49,466 nt of DNA, taken from contig SDZD01000049.1 of assembly GCA_004172935.1 (NCBI GenBank), forward strand, positions 1-49,466, given 5' to 3'. The DNA comes from a bacterium (GTDB lineage: Bacteria > Armatimonadota > Abditibacteriia > Abditibacteriales > Abditibacteriaceae). The notes beneath the pieces are model-generated. The model made no database searches and was not told the DNA's origin. It saw nothing but the letters and a program-made list of their open reading frames with translations. The position numbers and the translations under genes are program-made. The first letter of the stretch is position 1, and every line of letters starts with the position of its first letter. Shown in pieces: positions 31,964 to 42,100 of this stretch.

Positions 31964-33004
31964 ATGCGTTACAACAAACTGGGACGAACCGGATTATTCG
32001 TATCGGAACTGTGCTTGGGCACCATGACCTTTGGCAGCAACGAAATGTTCAAAGCCGTCGCGGGAGTTCAGCAGCAAGAAGCCGATACCCTCGTCGCTCG
32101 CTCATTTGAAGCGGGCATCAACTTCTTCGATACCGCCGACGTTTACTCCGATGGACAGTCGGAAATCATCACCGGAAAGGCGCTGCGCAACCTGAATGCA
32201 TCGCGCGAAGAATACCTCGTAGCGACCAAAGTATTCGGTCGCTCTGGCAAAGGCCCGAATGGAAACGGCGCTTCGCGTGCCCACATCATGGATGGCGTCA
32301 AAGCCAGCCTGAAGCGCCTCGAACTCGACCACATCGACCTCTATCAAATCCACGGCTTCGACGCCGCGACTCCCCTTGAAGAAACCGTTCGCGCTCTCGA
32401 TGATTTAGTCCGCCAGGGCTTGGTGCGCTACGTTGGCGTTTCCAATTGGGCCGCATGGCAAATTATGAAAGCGTTGGGTATTTCAGAACGCCTTGGACTA
32501 TCCCGCTTCGATTCCCTGCAAGCCTATTACTCGATTGCCGGACGCGACATGGAGCGCGAACTGATTCCTCTGCTCAATAGCGAAGGCGTCGGCCTCATGG
32601 TGTGGAGTCCACTCGCGGGCGGCTTCCTCAGCGGTAAATACACCCGCGACGCTGATGGACCCGATGATAGCCGCCGCAAAGACTTCGACTTCCCACCAGT
32701 CAATAAAGATCGCGCCTTCGACATCATCGACGTGATGCGTCCCATCGCCGAATCGCGCGGCGTTTCGGTCGCGCAAATCGCCCTCGCATGGTTGCTGCAT
32801 CAGAAGGTGGTTTCGACCGTCATCATCGGCGCCAAGCGCATCGAGCAACTGGACGATAACCTCGCCTCCGTGCAAGTCGAACTCAGCGCCGACGAACTTA
32901 AGGCACTGGACGAAGCCAGCCAACTAACTGCCGAATACCCCGGCTGGATGATCGACTTCTGGGGCGGCGAGCGTGCCAAACAGTTGCAAGCCTCCATCCG
33001 TTAA
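31964..33004 (+). CDS. Aldo/keto reductase 1
   Basis: A 346-residue NADPH-dependent TIM-barrel oxidoreductase that reduces aldehydes or ketones. The catalytic tetrad is complete: D56, Y61, K89 and H130 (in FDTADVYSDG, ATKVFG and YQIHGFD). The late part contains VSTVIIGAKRIEQLDDN, the coenzyme-binding GAKR-type loop. It is close to the Kv-beta / YajO-like branch in general look, but substrate specificity cannot be read. A GAAGGAAAG sequence lies about 10 bases before the start. It and the next gene are probably expressed together under the divergent AraC-type regulator. Confidence 0.93.
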   Translation: MRYNKLGRTGLFVSELCLGTMTFGSNEMFKAVAGVQQQEADTLVARSFEAGINFFDTADVYSDGQSEIITGKALRNLNASREEYLVATKVFGRSGKGPNGNGASRAHIMDGVKASLKRLELDHIDLYQIHGFDAATPLEETVRALDDLVRQGLVRYVGVSNWAAWQIMKALGISERLGLSRFDSLQAYYSIAGRDMERELIPLLNSEGVGLMVWSPLAGGFLSGKYTRDADGPDDSRRKDFDFPPVNKDRAFDIIDVMRPIAESRGVSVAQIALAWLLHQKVVSTVIIGAKRIEQLDDNLASVQVELSADELKALDEASQLTAEYPGWMIDFWGGERAKQLQASIR

Positions 33005-33075
33005 GCGAGTAGGAAAGTAACAACGCGAGGTGAGAGTCGTTCGCGGCCCTCATCTCGCCAGTTATCAGGTCGTTT

Positions 33076-34128
33076 ATGAATCTTAAATCTTTGCGCACAT
33101 TGGGCCGTTCCGGTCTGCCCGTTAGCCCGCTCTGTCTGGGCACCATGACTTTCGGCAGACAGGACTGGGGTTCGCCCGATACGGTTTCGCAGTCCATCTT
33201 CGATAGTTATGTCGATGCGGGCGGTAACTTCATCGACACCGCCGATGTATACGCCGTAGGCCGCAGCGAAGAGTTGGTCGGCCAATTCATCGCCGAACGC
33301 AATTTGCGCGACCAACTGGTGCTTGCCACCAAATACACCTGGAACAGCACCGAAAACAACCCTCTCGCGGGTGGCAATGGTCGCAAGAACTTGAACCGCG
33401 CTCTCGAAGGTTCGCTGCAACGCCTAGGTACCGATTACATCGACCTTTACTGGGTACACGCCTGGGATAAAATCACGCCCGTCGAAGAAGTCGTCCAATC
33501 GCTGAGCGAACTGGTCAGCGCTGGCAAAATCCGCTACTACGGCTTCTCGAACGTGCCCGCATGGTACACAGCCCGCGCCGCCACACTCGCGCAAACCCAT
33601 AACGTCCCCGGCCCCATCGCTTTGCAAATGGAATATTCGCTCGTCGAACGCTCCATCGAGAACGAGCACATCCCCGCCGCACAGGAACTCGGTTTGGGCA
33701 TCGTTCCGTGGAGTCCACTCGCCTTCGGATTCCTGACAGGCAAATACAGCCGCGAAGACCAGAGCGAGCAGGGCCAGGGAGAGGGCCGCTTAAATTCGGG
33801 CAGCCCCATGTTCCAGAAATTCTCCGAAAGCAACTGGAAAATACTCGACGCCCTGCGCGAAGTCAGCGAAGAAGCCAACTTATCACTGCCCAAAGTCGCT
33901 CTCTCATGGGCCTTGTCGCGCCCCGGCATCACCTCGCTCATCCTCGGCGCCAGTAAAGTCGAGCAGCTACACGACAACATCGCCTCGCTCGAAGTCGAAC
34001 TGACACCACAGCAACTCACCAGACTCAGCGATGCCAGCGCCCCAGCCCCGCTCTATCCCTACACCGTATTTTCTGAACAAATCAACAGCAGCATCTTCAA
34101 CGGAATCAGCGTACAACCCTGGCGCTAG
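33076..34128 (+). CDS. Aldo/keto reductase 2
   Basis: A 350-residue paralogous aldo/keto reductase. The catalytic residues D54, Y59, K86 and H128 are present (FIDTADVYAVG, ATKYTWN, YWVHAWD), and the coenzyme loop TSLILGASKVEQLHDN follows. It shares overall architecture with aldo/keto reductase 1 but is clearly diverged, so the pair is an older duplication. A strong terminator ends the unit a few bases behind the stop. An aldehyde stress or detoxification role is inferred from the AraC neighbour. Confidence 0.93.
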   Translation: MNLKSLRTLGRSGLPVSPLCLGTMTFGRQDWGSPDTVSQSIFDSYVDAGGNFIDTADVYAVGRSEELVGQFIAERNLRDQLVLATKYTWNSTENNPLAGGNGRKNLNRALEGSLQRLGTDYIDLYWVHAWDKITPVEEVVQSLSELVSAGKIRYYGFSNVPAWYTARAATLAQTHNVPGPIALQMEYSLVERSIENEHIPAAQELGLGIVPWSPLAFGFLTGKYSREDQSEQGQGEGRLNSGSPMFQKFSESNWKILDALREVSEEANLSLPKVALSWALSRPGITSLILGASKVEQLHDNIASLEVELTPQQLTRLSDASAPAPLYPYTVFSEQINSSIFNGISVQPWR

Positions 34129-34134
34129 ATGACG

Positions 34135-34176
34135 AAACAAAAGGCAGCCAACGGAATTGTTGGCTGCCTTTTGTTT
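34135..34176. terminator. Bidirectional terminator after aldo/keto reductase 2
   Basis: An 18-bp perfect stem (34135-34152 with 34159-34176) encloses GGAATT. T-rich and A-rich ends allow termination in both directions, between aldo/keto reductase 2 and miaB, which converge here. Confidence 0.9.
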
Positions 34177-34235
34177 GTGATGATACCCCGTAGAGATATG
34201 CCTCGGCGCGTCTTGGATTGTTAGAACTCCCCGTT

Positions 34236-35621
34236 TTACCCCGCCATCTGCAATTCCATCAGCACTCGTGGCGAATCGACGGAAGAGAGTACGCGCTGGG
34301 CCTCGCCAGTGAAGCCCCACAGGAAGCCATCGCGGGCTTCGACTTCGACGATGGTTCCCACAGGATAATCGCGCAGAGCGCCGGGGAAAATCATCAGTTT
34401 GTTGCCGCGTGTGCGGCCCGCGAGCTTGAGCGGGTCTTTGTCGCTGGGGCCTTCGACCAGAACCTCGAATGTCTGCCCGACCAGTTCGCCGTTTTTCTCG
34501 CGCGAGATGTCGGCCTGTAAGTCGATGAGACGGTTGAGGCGCTCTTTTTTCACGATGGCGGGCACATCATCGGGCCACTCGAAGGCTTCGGTGGTGTGGC
34601 GCGGCGAGTAGGCGAACATGAACGCCTGATCGAAACGGATTTCGCGGAAAGCCTTCAGCGTGTTCTCGAACTCCTCGTCGCTTTCGCCGCAGAAGCCCAC
34701 GATGGCGTCTGTCGTGAGGGTGACGCCGGGAATGCGTTCGCGCACGCGGTCGATAATCGAGCGGTAGCGTTCGATTGTGTAGGTGCGCTTCATGCGCTTC
34801 AAGCAAGTATTGTCGCCCGATTGCAGCGGGAAGTGCAGGTGTTCGCACACGCTGGGTAAATCGGCGATGGCATCCACCAACGACTCGGTGAAGTACATCG
34901 GGTGCGGCGAAGTGAAGCGCACACGGAAGTTGGGGTTGATGTTGTTGATTTGCTCCAACAGCCACGCGAAGTCGATGCGAGTTCCATCATCCAGTTTGCC
35001 GAGGTCGTGCCCATAAGCATTCACTGTTTGGCCGAGCAGGGTAATCTCGCGGTAGCCGAGGTCGCTGAGCTGGCGAATTTCATCGAGAACTTCGGATGGG
35101 CGACGCGACACTTCGCGTCCACGCGCGCTGGGCACCGCGCAGTAGGTGCATTTGAAGTTGCAACCGAAGATTACATCGACCCACGCTGAAGTCGCGCTGG
35201 AACGGCGCACCGGAGTAACGGGCGTCGGATCGGTTTCGAGTCCCAACCCATCGCGATTGCCGCCGTTCTGAGCCGCGCGCACCAACAGGGGGAGGTGGTG
35301 TAAGTTGCGCGGCCCCAGCAAAATATCAACTTCGGGCACACGACGACGAATCGAATCGGCCTCGCGCTGCGCCATGCAGCCCGCGACTCCGATAACCAGG
35401 TCGGGCTTATCATTTTTCAATCCACGCAAACGCCCCAGATCGGAGTACAGTTTGTGTTCGGGCCGCTCACGCACGGCACAGGTGTTGAGCAAAATGACAT
35501 CCGCCTCCTCCGGCGAGTCGGTGGCGTCGAGGCCCAACGATTCGAGCATACCCGCCATACGCTCGGAGTCGTGGACGTTCATTTGACAGCCGTAGGTTTG
35601 TATCCAGTAACGCGGTTTCAT
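34236..35621 (-). CDS. miaB: tRNA-2-methylthio-N6-dimethylallyladenosine synthase MiaB
   Basis: MiaB is a radical-SAM methylthiotransferase that adds the methylthio group to i6A37 of tRNAs reading U-starting codons. The 461 residues carry all three parts. The N-terminal UPF0004 domain has cluster cysteines C12, C48 and C82. The radical SAM core has C154-x3-C158-x2-C161 (FGCNFKCTYCAVPSARGRE). A C-terminal TRAM-like domain (from about residue 380) follows. QMNVHDSE and NTCAVRE are typical MiaB signatures and distinguish it from MtaB and RimO. No dimethylallyltransferase miaA is nearby. The identification is secure. Confidence 0.96.
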   Translation of the reverse strand: MKPRYWIQTYGCQMNVHDSERMAGMLESLGLDATDSPEEADVILLNTCAVRERPEHKLYSDLGRLRGLKNDKPDLVIGVAGCMAQREADSIRRRVPEVDILLGPRNLHHLPLLVRAAQNGGNRDGLGLETDPTPVTPVRRSSATSAWVDVIFGCNFKCTYCAVPSARGREVSRRPSEVLDEIRQLSDLGYREITLLGQTVNAYGHDLGKLDDGTRIDFAWLLEQINNINPNFRVRFTSPHPMYFTESLVDAIADLPSVCEHLHFPLQSGDNTCLKRMKRTYTIERYRSIIDRVRERIPGVTLTTDAIVGFCGESDEEFENTLKAFREIRFDQAFMFAYSPRHTTEAFEWPDDVPAIVKKERLNRLIDLQADISREKNGELVGQTFEVLVEGPSDKDPLKLAGRTRGNKLMIFPGALRDYPVGTIVEVEARDGFLWGFTGEAQRVLSSVDSPRVLMELQMAG

Positions 35622-36049
35622 CTTTTGTAAGAGAGTATTGTGCGCTTGGCGCCCCAGAGGCGAGAAATTAGCAGAATAGACGGTAAATTAAAGACGAACC
35701 CGCGCCGAAAATTTTCCGAAGGCTCCTATGCCGCTTTGCCGGGGTCCTGGAATGTGTCTTGAGCTTGTATTAATCGGGATTGGGGCTGTATAGACGATGG
35801 AGGTGCAGTCAACAGCGAGTGGTGTGGGGTAGAACGCATAGTGACTGTCGTGAAAAGCAGTGGGAAATTGTTATTTCCTTCACTGGCATTCGAGCGGCTG
35901 AGATGCATTTTTGTATTCATACCAGTTCCATAACGGGGGCAAAAAAAGCGCCAGCCACTGGTGGGCTTTTCCCGACCTGTCCCCGAAACGCCCCCAGCGT
36001 CCTACGCTGTGGCGAGTCGGCTTAAGATTGGAGTAACTGCAACGCCACT
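35622..36049. other. Intergenic region without recognised gene
   Basis: About 430 bases between the divergent miaB and the YpeA-like gene. Two short frames of 60-80 codons on opposite strands have no recognisable content and are not called. Base composition is lower in GC than in the flanking genes. No strong hairpin or promoter is clear. Confidence 0.5.
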
Positions 36050-36460
36050 ATGTTGACCATCAGACCCTACCGCCCCGAAGACGAAGAACAGGTCATTCAG
36101 CTCTGGCACGACTGCTGTCTGGTCGTCCCTCAAAATAACCCCGCCCGCGACATCCAACTCAAATTACAGATGCAGCCAGAGGGCTTTTTAGTCGGAGTAA
36201 TCGACTCCCAAATCGTCGCCTCCGTCATGGCTGGCTACGAAGGCCACCGGGGTTGGCTCAACTATTTGGCGGTTTCGCCCACCCTTCAACGCCAATCCAT
36301 CGGGCGCCAAATGGTCGAAGCCGCCATCGCTCATCTTGAACAAATGGGTTGCCCCAAAATCAACCTGCAAATCCGTGCTTCCAACACCAAAGTTATCGAG
36401 TTCTACAAACGTCTCGGCTTCACCATCGACGAAGTAATAAGCATGGGTAAACGCCTGTAG
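36050..36460 (+). CDS. ypeA: YpeA-like GNAT acetyltransferase
   Basis: A 136-residue GNAT protein. Its start MLTIRPYRPEDEEQVIQLWHDC, the middle VMAGYEGHRGWLNYLAVSP and the end YKRLGFTIDEVISMGKRL match the E. coli YpeA pattern (GYDGHRG and SLGKRL) rather well. The acetyl-CoA loop appears as QRQSIGRQMVEAAI, which is a weak form of the usual Q/R-x-x-G-x-G/A. The function of YpeA is not established. The family call is good; the symbol is less certain. Confidence 0.8.
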   Translation: MLTIRPYRPEDEEQVIQLWHDCCLVVPQNNPARDIQLKLQMQPEGFLVGVIDSQIVASVMAGYEGHRGWLNYLAVSPTLQRQSIGRQMVEAAIAHLEQMGCPKINLQIRASNTKVIEFYKRLGFTIDEVISMGKRL

Positions 36461-36466
36461 GTAAGA

Positions 36467-36482
36467 GACGCAACATTGCGTC
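36467..36482. repeat. Short GACGCA hairpin
   Basis: GACGCA and TGCGTC form a 6-bp palindrome around four bases just after the YpeA-like gene stop. It is of the type found in dispersed short repeats, but it could also be a weak terminator. Confidence 0.4.
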
Positions 36483-36575
36483 CTCCTGGGAGATTAAGGA
36501 GGGGGCTTGAGAGAGTTTGTGGGGTGAGTCAGGTGTGCGGGTGGGGCGTGTGTTTAAACTGCGCGGCTAACTTAT

Positions 36576-37142
36576 ATGAACGAACCGTTTTACAACGTTT
36601 TGCTGAAAGCGCGTGAGGGTGACTCCCCGGTTGCCATTTATTGTAACCCCGATAACCCGCGTGCGTTCCTTGCGGGCTGGGTCGAAGCCGTGTCCGAGAG
36701 CCATGTGATTTTGCGCCACCTTTCCCCCGAAGGCCGCTACGATGGTTATGTATTGAAATACTGCGACGCTATTTTTCGCGTCGATACCGAGGGACGTTAT
36801 CTGGAACGGTTGGCGTTTCTGTTCTCGGCGCGCAAGCAGAAATTCCCCAGCGTATTGGTTTCCGATTTCGATTCGCAAACCAACCTCATCATCGAAATTC
36901 TGTTGGCCGCCCAGCGCGAAGAGCTGCTGGTAACAGTCGAAGTCGCGGCGGAAGATTTCGATAACGGCGCCGTTAAATCGGTCGATATGGAAACCATGAC
37001 CCTCGAAGTCTTCGACCCCTATGGCGTCATCGACCGCGAGGCCACCATCCACCTCGAAGCCATTTCCGAAGTCCGCGTCGACTCCGAACGCCTCCAGTCG
37101 CTTAAGCTTCTCAGCAACTGGCACCAGTTGCCGGGGCTGTGA
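36576..37142 (+). CDS. Duplicated-domain protein, possibly Sm-like
   Basis: A 188-residue protein not assigned to a known family. It consists of two similar halves of about 90 residues. Each half has a helix-like start (FYNVLLKAREGDSPVAIYC; NLIIEILLAAQREELLVTV), then strands with an internal acidic turn (VILRHLSPEGRYDGYVLKYCDAIFRVDTEGRYLERL; MTLEVFDPYGVIDREATIHLEAISEVRVDSERLQSL). The pattern 'strand, turn, G/D-rich loop, strand with I/V-x-x-I/V-D' resembles the Sm fold, an inference from sequence alone. There is no signal peptide. It sits alone with a strong terminator behind it. Confidence 0.75.
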   Translation: MNEPFYNVLLKAREGDSPVAIYCNPDNPRAFLAGWVEAVSESHVILRHLSPEGRYDGYVLKYCDAIFRVDTEGRYLERLAFLFSARKQKFPSVLVSDFDSQTNLIIEILLAAQREELLVTVEVAAEDFDNGAVKSVDMETMTLEVFDPYGVIDREATIHLEAISEVRVDSERLQSLKLLSNWHQLPGL

Positions 37143-37147
37143 ATCAT

Positions 37148-37179
37148 AAATGGTGCCAGAATACGTTCTGGCACCATTT
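37148..37179. terminator. Bidirectional terminator
   Basis: A 14-bp perfect stem (37148-37161 with 37166-37179) closes the loop TACG. It lies between the convergent duplicated-domain gene and the orphan at 37195. Confidence 0.85.
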
Positions 37180-37194
37180 AGTGTGCTACGATTA

Positions 37195-38220
37195 CTATCC
37201 GATTTGCCTTGTAAGTTCGCGGATAAGGACCTGTTTTTTTTGAGGGGTAATCTTATCGTCTGCCCAGGCTAGAAGGAATTCCAGCGCCGCTGTAATTTCC
37301 GTTTCGCTTTTATTCGAATGATTTACTCTCAGGGGTAATTCTATCGGTCTACATTGCCAACTTGAGCGTAGATGAGGTTTTTCTGCTTCAATATTAAACC
37401 ACTTCCAACCTACAAAATAATTGTGGTTTGCAATAAGCTTACACCACAAATTTAAGCCCGTATTGAGGCCAATCCATTCTGGGACAAAGGCACCTTCGGA
37501 GCGGAAATATACAATACCGTATTTGCTTCTCCCTGTTCGTTTGATGAATTTTTTTGTGTTGGGTTGGATGGTGACACAGGCTTGGACTAACTGGCGTGCT
37601 TCTTCTGCCGAGCCGCGAATCCATGTTTCTGAAAAATCAAACAGCTCGTCGGGATTGAACTCGCGCTTAAAGATCGCATCGCACATCCGATGGTGAAGTT
37701 GGGGGTGTTGCGCTGATGCTTCATACCAATCATTCTCGTTTTGAAATTTATGCGAGTATTTTGACAACTGATTAAAGAATTCCCAACCACTGTCCCAAAG
37801 TAAGGCTTCCATGTCGGGTATGTAATCTAGTGGTGCAAAATTCATTTTCATCCAGGGACCACAAATCCAATCATGAACCCATACACCTTCAGTAGGTGAC
37901 ATAAGAGCGCACGGGTGATCTTGGTACGCGAAATAGCGTCCATATCGTTCTGCTTGGTAGTGATGATGAAAGAAGGCAGTCAAATCTTTCTCTGAATCCA
38001 GACATGGTTCGGTGATCGCAAAGATCATATTGGAGTCGTATCTGGTTCGGAAAAATAGGCGGTCACGCCAGCGCTTGAGAAGAATTGTGGAACTATAGTC
38101 GATTCCTTCGCTGGAGGTGTAAACCGCTTCTGTCACATCATGGGGAGTGACGTCCGAGATTTCGATACTGATGTCGCGGGGATGCAGCACGAAAAGCATG
38201 GATTCATCTACGGAGTTCAT
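37195..38220 (-). CDS. Orphan protein, AT-richer than neighbours
   Basis: A 341-residue protein with no family I recognise. It is soluble, rich in Trp, Phe, His and Tyr, and has no signal peptide. The first 90 residues look beta-rich and the last third helical (EEARQLVQACVT, TEITAALEFLLAWADD). Visible codon use is more A/T-rich than in neighbours (many TTT, AAT, AAA), unlike miaB or hisA. A GGGGA sequence precedes the start by about 6 bases, one of the clearer ribosome-binding sites in the window. Composition and isolation suggest recent acquisition. Coding is credible from length and start signal. Confidence 0.75.
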   Translation of the reverse strand: MNSVDESMLFVLHPRDISIEISDVTPHDVTEAVYTSSEGIDYSSTILLKRWRDRLFFRTRYDSNMIFAITEPCLDSEKDLTAFFHHHYQAERYGRYFAYQDHPCALMSPTEGVWVHDWICGPWMKMNFAPLDYIPDMEALLWDSGWEFFNQLSKYSHKFQNENDWYEASAQHPQLHHRMCDAIFKREFNPDELFDFSETWIRGSAEEARQLVQACVTIQPNTKKFIKRTGRSKYGIVYFRSEGAFVPEWIGLNTGLNLWCKLIANHNYFVGWKWFNIEAEKPHLRSSWQCRPIELPLRVNHSNKSETEITAALEFLLAWADDKITPQKKQVLIRELTRQIG

Positions 38221-38296
38221 AATATTCCCCGAAAGTTTGCCTGTTTAACTCCGTATTTTTCGGATATGTCTTCTGAGATTGGTAAACCTCAACATC

Positions 38297-39031
38297 ATGC
38301 CATTTGAAATTATTCCGGCCATCGACATCCGAGGCGGTAAGTGTGTGCGACTCATTCAGGGCGATTACGGGCGCGAGACTGTTTATGGCGACGACCCCGT
38401 TGCTATGGCGAAGCGCTGGGCCGATGAGGGCGCGCTCCGCTTGCACATCGTCGACCTCGATGGTGCCCGCGCCGGAAGTTCGGAGAACTTCGAGGCCATT
38501 AAAAAAATTGTCAAAGCCGTGCGCATTCCGGTTCAGGTCGGCGGTGGCATCCGTTCGTTCGAAACTCTGGACGATTTGTTGGACGCGGGCGTGCAACGCT
38601 GCGTTTTGGGCACTGCTCTGGCGAAAGACCCGCACTTCGCGGAGGAAGCCTTCGCGATTTACGCCGACGCCGTCATCGCGGGCATCGATGCCCGCGATGG
38701 TAAAATCGCCGTCGAGGGTTGGCAGGAAACCAGCGTCGTCGACGCTGTGCGCTTCGCCGCTCACATCGAAGAAATGGGCGCATCGCGCATCATCTTCACC
38801 GACATTGGCCGCGATGGCATGTTGACCGGCCCCAATACAGGGGCGCTCGCCGCAGTTTGCGAGGCGGTTTCGATTCCAGTCATCGCATCTGGCGGCGTCC
38901 ATACCGAGGGCGATGTCGCCCAACTGATGGCCATTCAAGGCATCGAAGGCGTCATTTCGGGCAAAGCCCTGTACGAAGGTACAACCACCCTGCGCGCCCT
39001 TCTGGACGCCGTCGGCCCAGAAGAAGAGTAG
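38297..39031 (+). CDS. hisA: Phosphoribosylformimino-5-aminoimidazole carboxamide ribotide isomerase HisA
   Basis: HisA catalyses the fourth step of histidine biosynthesis, the Amadori-type isomerisation of ProFAR to PRFAR. The 244-residue TIM barrel carries D10 in IIPAIDIRGGKCVRL and D131 in IDARDGKIAVEGW, which correspond to the two catalytic Asp of Thermotoga HisA. It also has GGGIR and the phosphate loops TDIGRDGMLTGPN and IASGGV. The ATG at 38297 is preferred over an upstream TTG at 38279. The gene is isolated; no other histidine gene is adjacent, so the pathway is dispersed here. Confidence 0.96.
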   Translation: MPFEIIPAIDIRGGKCVRLIQGDYGRETVYGDDPVAMAKRWADEGALRLHIVDLDGARAGSSENFEAIKKIVKAVRIPVQVGGGIRSFETLDDLLDAGVQRCVLGTALAKDPHFAEEAFAIYADAVIAGIDARDGKIAVEGWQETSVVDAVRFAAHIEEMGASRIIFTDIGRDGMLTGPNTGALAAVCEAVSIPVIASGGVHTEGDVAQLMAIQGIEGVISGKALYEGTTTLRALLDAVGPEEE

Positions 39032-39055
39032 GCATTCTCCGAGACTGATTCCAAG

Positions 39056-39088
39056 GGGGCGAACTTTTAGTTCGTCCCATTATTTTTT
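39056..39088. terminator. Terminator between hisA and family B
   Basis: A 9-bp stem (39056-39064 with 39070-39078, one G-T pair) is followed by ATTATTTTTT. The stem is almost the same as the hairpin at 30804-30824. It lies between convergent hisA and the last family B gene. Confidence 0.72.
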
Positions 39089-39102
39089 GCCGTTCCTACT
39101 TC

Positions 39103-42100
39103 CTATTCGCCCCGCAACAACGCCAATGCGATGTCGGCGCGCGCAACTCTTTGAAATCCAAAGTCATTGGATATGCCATTGACCATTTCGAGGGCATGTT
39201 GCGGGTCGATTTCGGCCATCGCCGAAACAAGGCCCTGCATTTTTTGGCTGTTGCTGTAGGCATTGATGCGCTTGCCCTTGGTGTTTTCATGCCTCTTGGC
39301 CCACTCGCGTTCGATGAGGATGCGGCTTTCGCCTGGCCACTGTGCGGCACGGGCTTTGGCGTACGAGGCGATGGAATAGTACAGGTCATTATCTCTCATC
39401 TGACTCATTTGGTACCAGAGGTCTTCGTCCTGTTGTTTGGGGTTGGCCTTGCGAAAGGCGGCGCGAAACAGCGTTGCGGCCTTTGGTTTATCGAACTGAA
39501 GGGTAATCGCCGCGACCTGCGCGATAAATTCGCCGTCGTTCAATTGCTCTGCATTGATGAGGGCGAGAGCTTTGCGGGCCAATTCAAACTGGTTGCTCTT
39601 TGTGGCATTACGGGCCATGACAAGCAAGATTGGGGCGCGCTGATAAGAGGACAATGGCATCGCCACCTTGAGGGCGGTGGCTGGGTCGCTAGTCGCCAAC
39701 AGCTTGGCGAGTTGTTCGCGGGCCTCCGAAAGAACGGCTTTGGCCAGCCGCACTTGTGCGGGAAATTGGCGGCCTTTTGTTTTGGAAGTCGCTTGCACTT
39801 GCGCCCCCAACTTCTCGATGCGCGCGAATATTTGGCGGGCGCTGGTGGTGTCGCCTGCCTCGCTATAAGCCGCCATCGCCGAGTTCAAATATTGCAACTT
39901 CGCTTCGGTGTTGCACTCCGCGATCAGCACTTCCACGGCGCGCGGCGAGACACGAGCCGCCAGTTGCCCCCACTGCCACGTCGAGCCACTATCAGGAATT
40001 TGATCGGCGAGTTGAGCGGCGTATTCGCTCCACATCGTTCCTTGAGCCGGGTCGATTTTCTGGGCGATCTCGGCCAGTTCCAGTAGCAGACTCACGCTAC
40101 CCGGCGAAATTTCGCGCCGCTCCTTTTCCTGCTCGGCCAGCCATGTTTTCACCAGTTCGCGCTTGTCTTTGTCTTTTGTGCCAGCGCGCGCCAGCATCAC
40201 CATGCGCTCGAACTCTGCGCGGTTGTTGCTGGGGCTATGGTCGCGGTTTTCCTGCTCGTGTTCCAGGAACTGCTCCGGTGCGCGTACCGCCTGAATGTGC
40301 AGCATCTCTTTCCAACCCCAGTAACCCTCCCCGGCGGCGCGAGCGCGCACCAGCATTTCGCCGAGAAGTTGCCCGCGTACCTGCCAACGCTTGCCCCATT
40401 CCCAATCGAGCGGCGAATTAGGCACCGCCATTTCGGCCAGCGCGCTCTTGTTGGCAATAGGAACGGCATCGGGCAACACGATTTGTATCGCCTCGCCTTC
40501 CTTCTCGATTTTGTACGACTTCCAGCGCGGCCCATCGGAGGCGAACAGCGTTACACCCGACGAGGGCACACCTTTCAAAGTGAACTCGCCGTTGGCATCG
40601 GTGCTAACGGGCAGGTCGCTGCCTTTCTCCGGCGCGATATAAGCGTTGGCGACGGGCCTTTGCGCCGAATCGACCACGCGCCCATGTAATATGCCCTGCT
40701 TACTCAGCACGACATCGCCGCGCCATACCCCGTCCTGCACCTTGGGCGCCTCATATTCGGCGCTATAGCCGGGGCGCGATACCCCCACGATGTCGGGCGT
40801 CGCGTTCTCTATCGGGCTGGTGATGCTGTACACGCCCTCAAGGTTCGATACCGCCATCTGCCCCATGTACCAATTTCTATCGGAGCGAAAGTTGAACTTG
40901 ATTTTCACGCCCGCCATTGGTTGGCCTTGATACAAAACCCGCCCCGTTGTTGTTCTTGGCACCGCGAGTTTGGCTGCGGTTGCGGCTGTATCGGCCAGCA
41001 CGAGGTTAAGCGGTGCTATCGCCCCTTTCCCAACCAGCAGTTTTACGGGCGCTTTGAGCCTGTAACCCTGAACCGACAGGTTATATTGCCCCTCTTCCAG
41101 CCCATCCAACGTGAATTTGCCCTGCGCGTCCGAAACTCCATAGGCTCCTATCCCTCTCGCTTTGTAAGCATTAATCGAGACGGCGACCCCCTTTCCCCCG
41201 GCCGTTTTGATAGTACCCGCTACCTTGCGCCCGATTTTGAGCTTGATGAGGCCCATGTTGATGATGCCACTACGAATATGGGCAGCATCCGTTGGTATCT
41301 TGGGCTGTGCTTTGCGAATGTAACCCGACGCACTAACAGAAAATGAGGTGCTTTCGGGCGCGATGAGGAAGTCGAACACACCCTGCGCATCGCTGCGCCC
41401 ACTGCTGTTGGCGCCCCGGCCCCATGTCGAAACCCACACATCAGGGATAGGTTTGTTCGTGCCTTCATCTACCAGTCTGCCGCGAAAATGCAGTCCTGCT
41501 TTGGCTTTGATGTCGCCGATGTCGCGCACCTCGCCGGGTTCCAAATCGCTGACCTGTTTCATTGGCACGATGAAAGGCAATTGCCCCCCGGCAGCAAAGA
41601 GCGCCTGAAATGCGAACCCCCTGTCGCCGATACCCGTAATTTGGAAAGTGCCATCGGCTTTGGTCTTGGGAGTAGAGGCGACACCAGCATAAAATTCAAC
41701 TCCTGCCGCTGGTTTGCCATCGGGACGCAGTAGGCGTCCCTTCACCGTCGCCCCAGGCTCCACATACAGTGGCGGTGCCGCATGACTAACATCGAGCCAG
41801 AAGAACTCGCTTTTGAAGCGTGCATCGCTGATGTTGAACCCTACTGGCCCCGTGAGCGGCACGTTATCTAATTGCCAATGCCCTTGCGCATCGCTTTGGG
41901 TTTCGAGGCGCTGCTTGTCGCGCAGATAAGCGAGCGACGAGTAGGTTCCTGCCGGGTTGAGTTGGGTGAGGGCGAGTTTTACGCCCGCCACGGGCTTATC
42001 GTCGCTGTCCACAATGACGCCGCCATAGGACTGGCCTTTGCGTAGCGTGAGCGTGGTAGTTCCCTCTTTGAGATTAACCTGCGTAACCGCCATACCCGGC

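Noticed and set aside
35726..36025. Two overlapping short frames on opposite strands upstream of ypeA
   Set aside because: Both lack a family match, a signal peptide or a good start, and their composition is like non-coding DNA.
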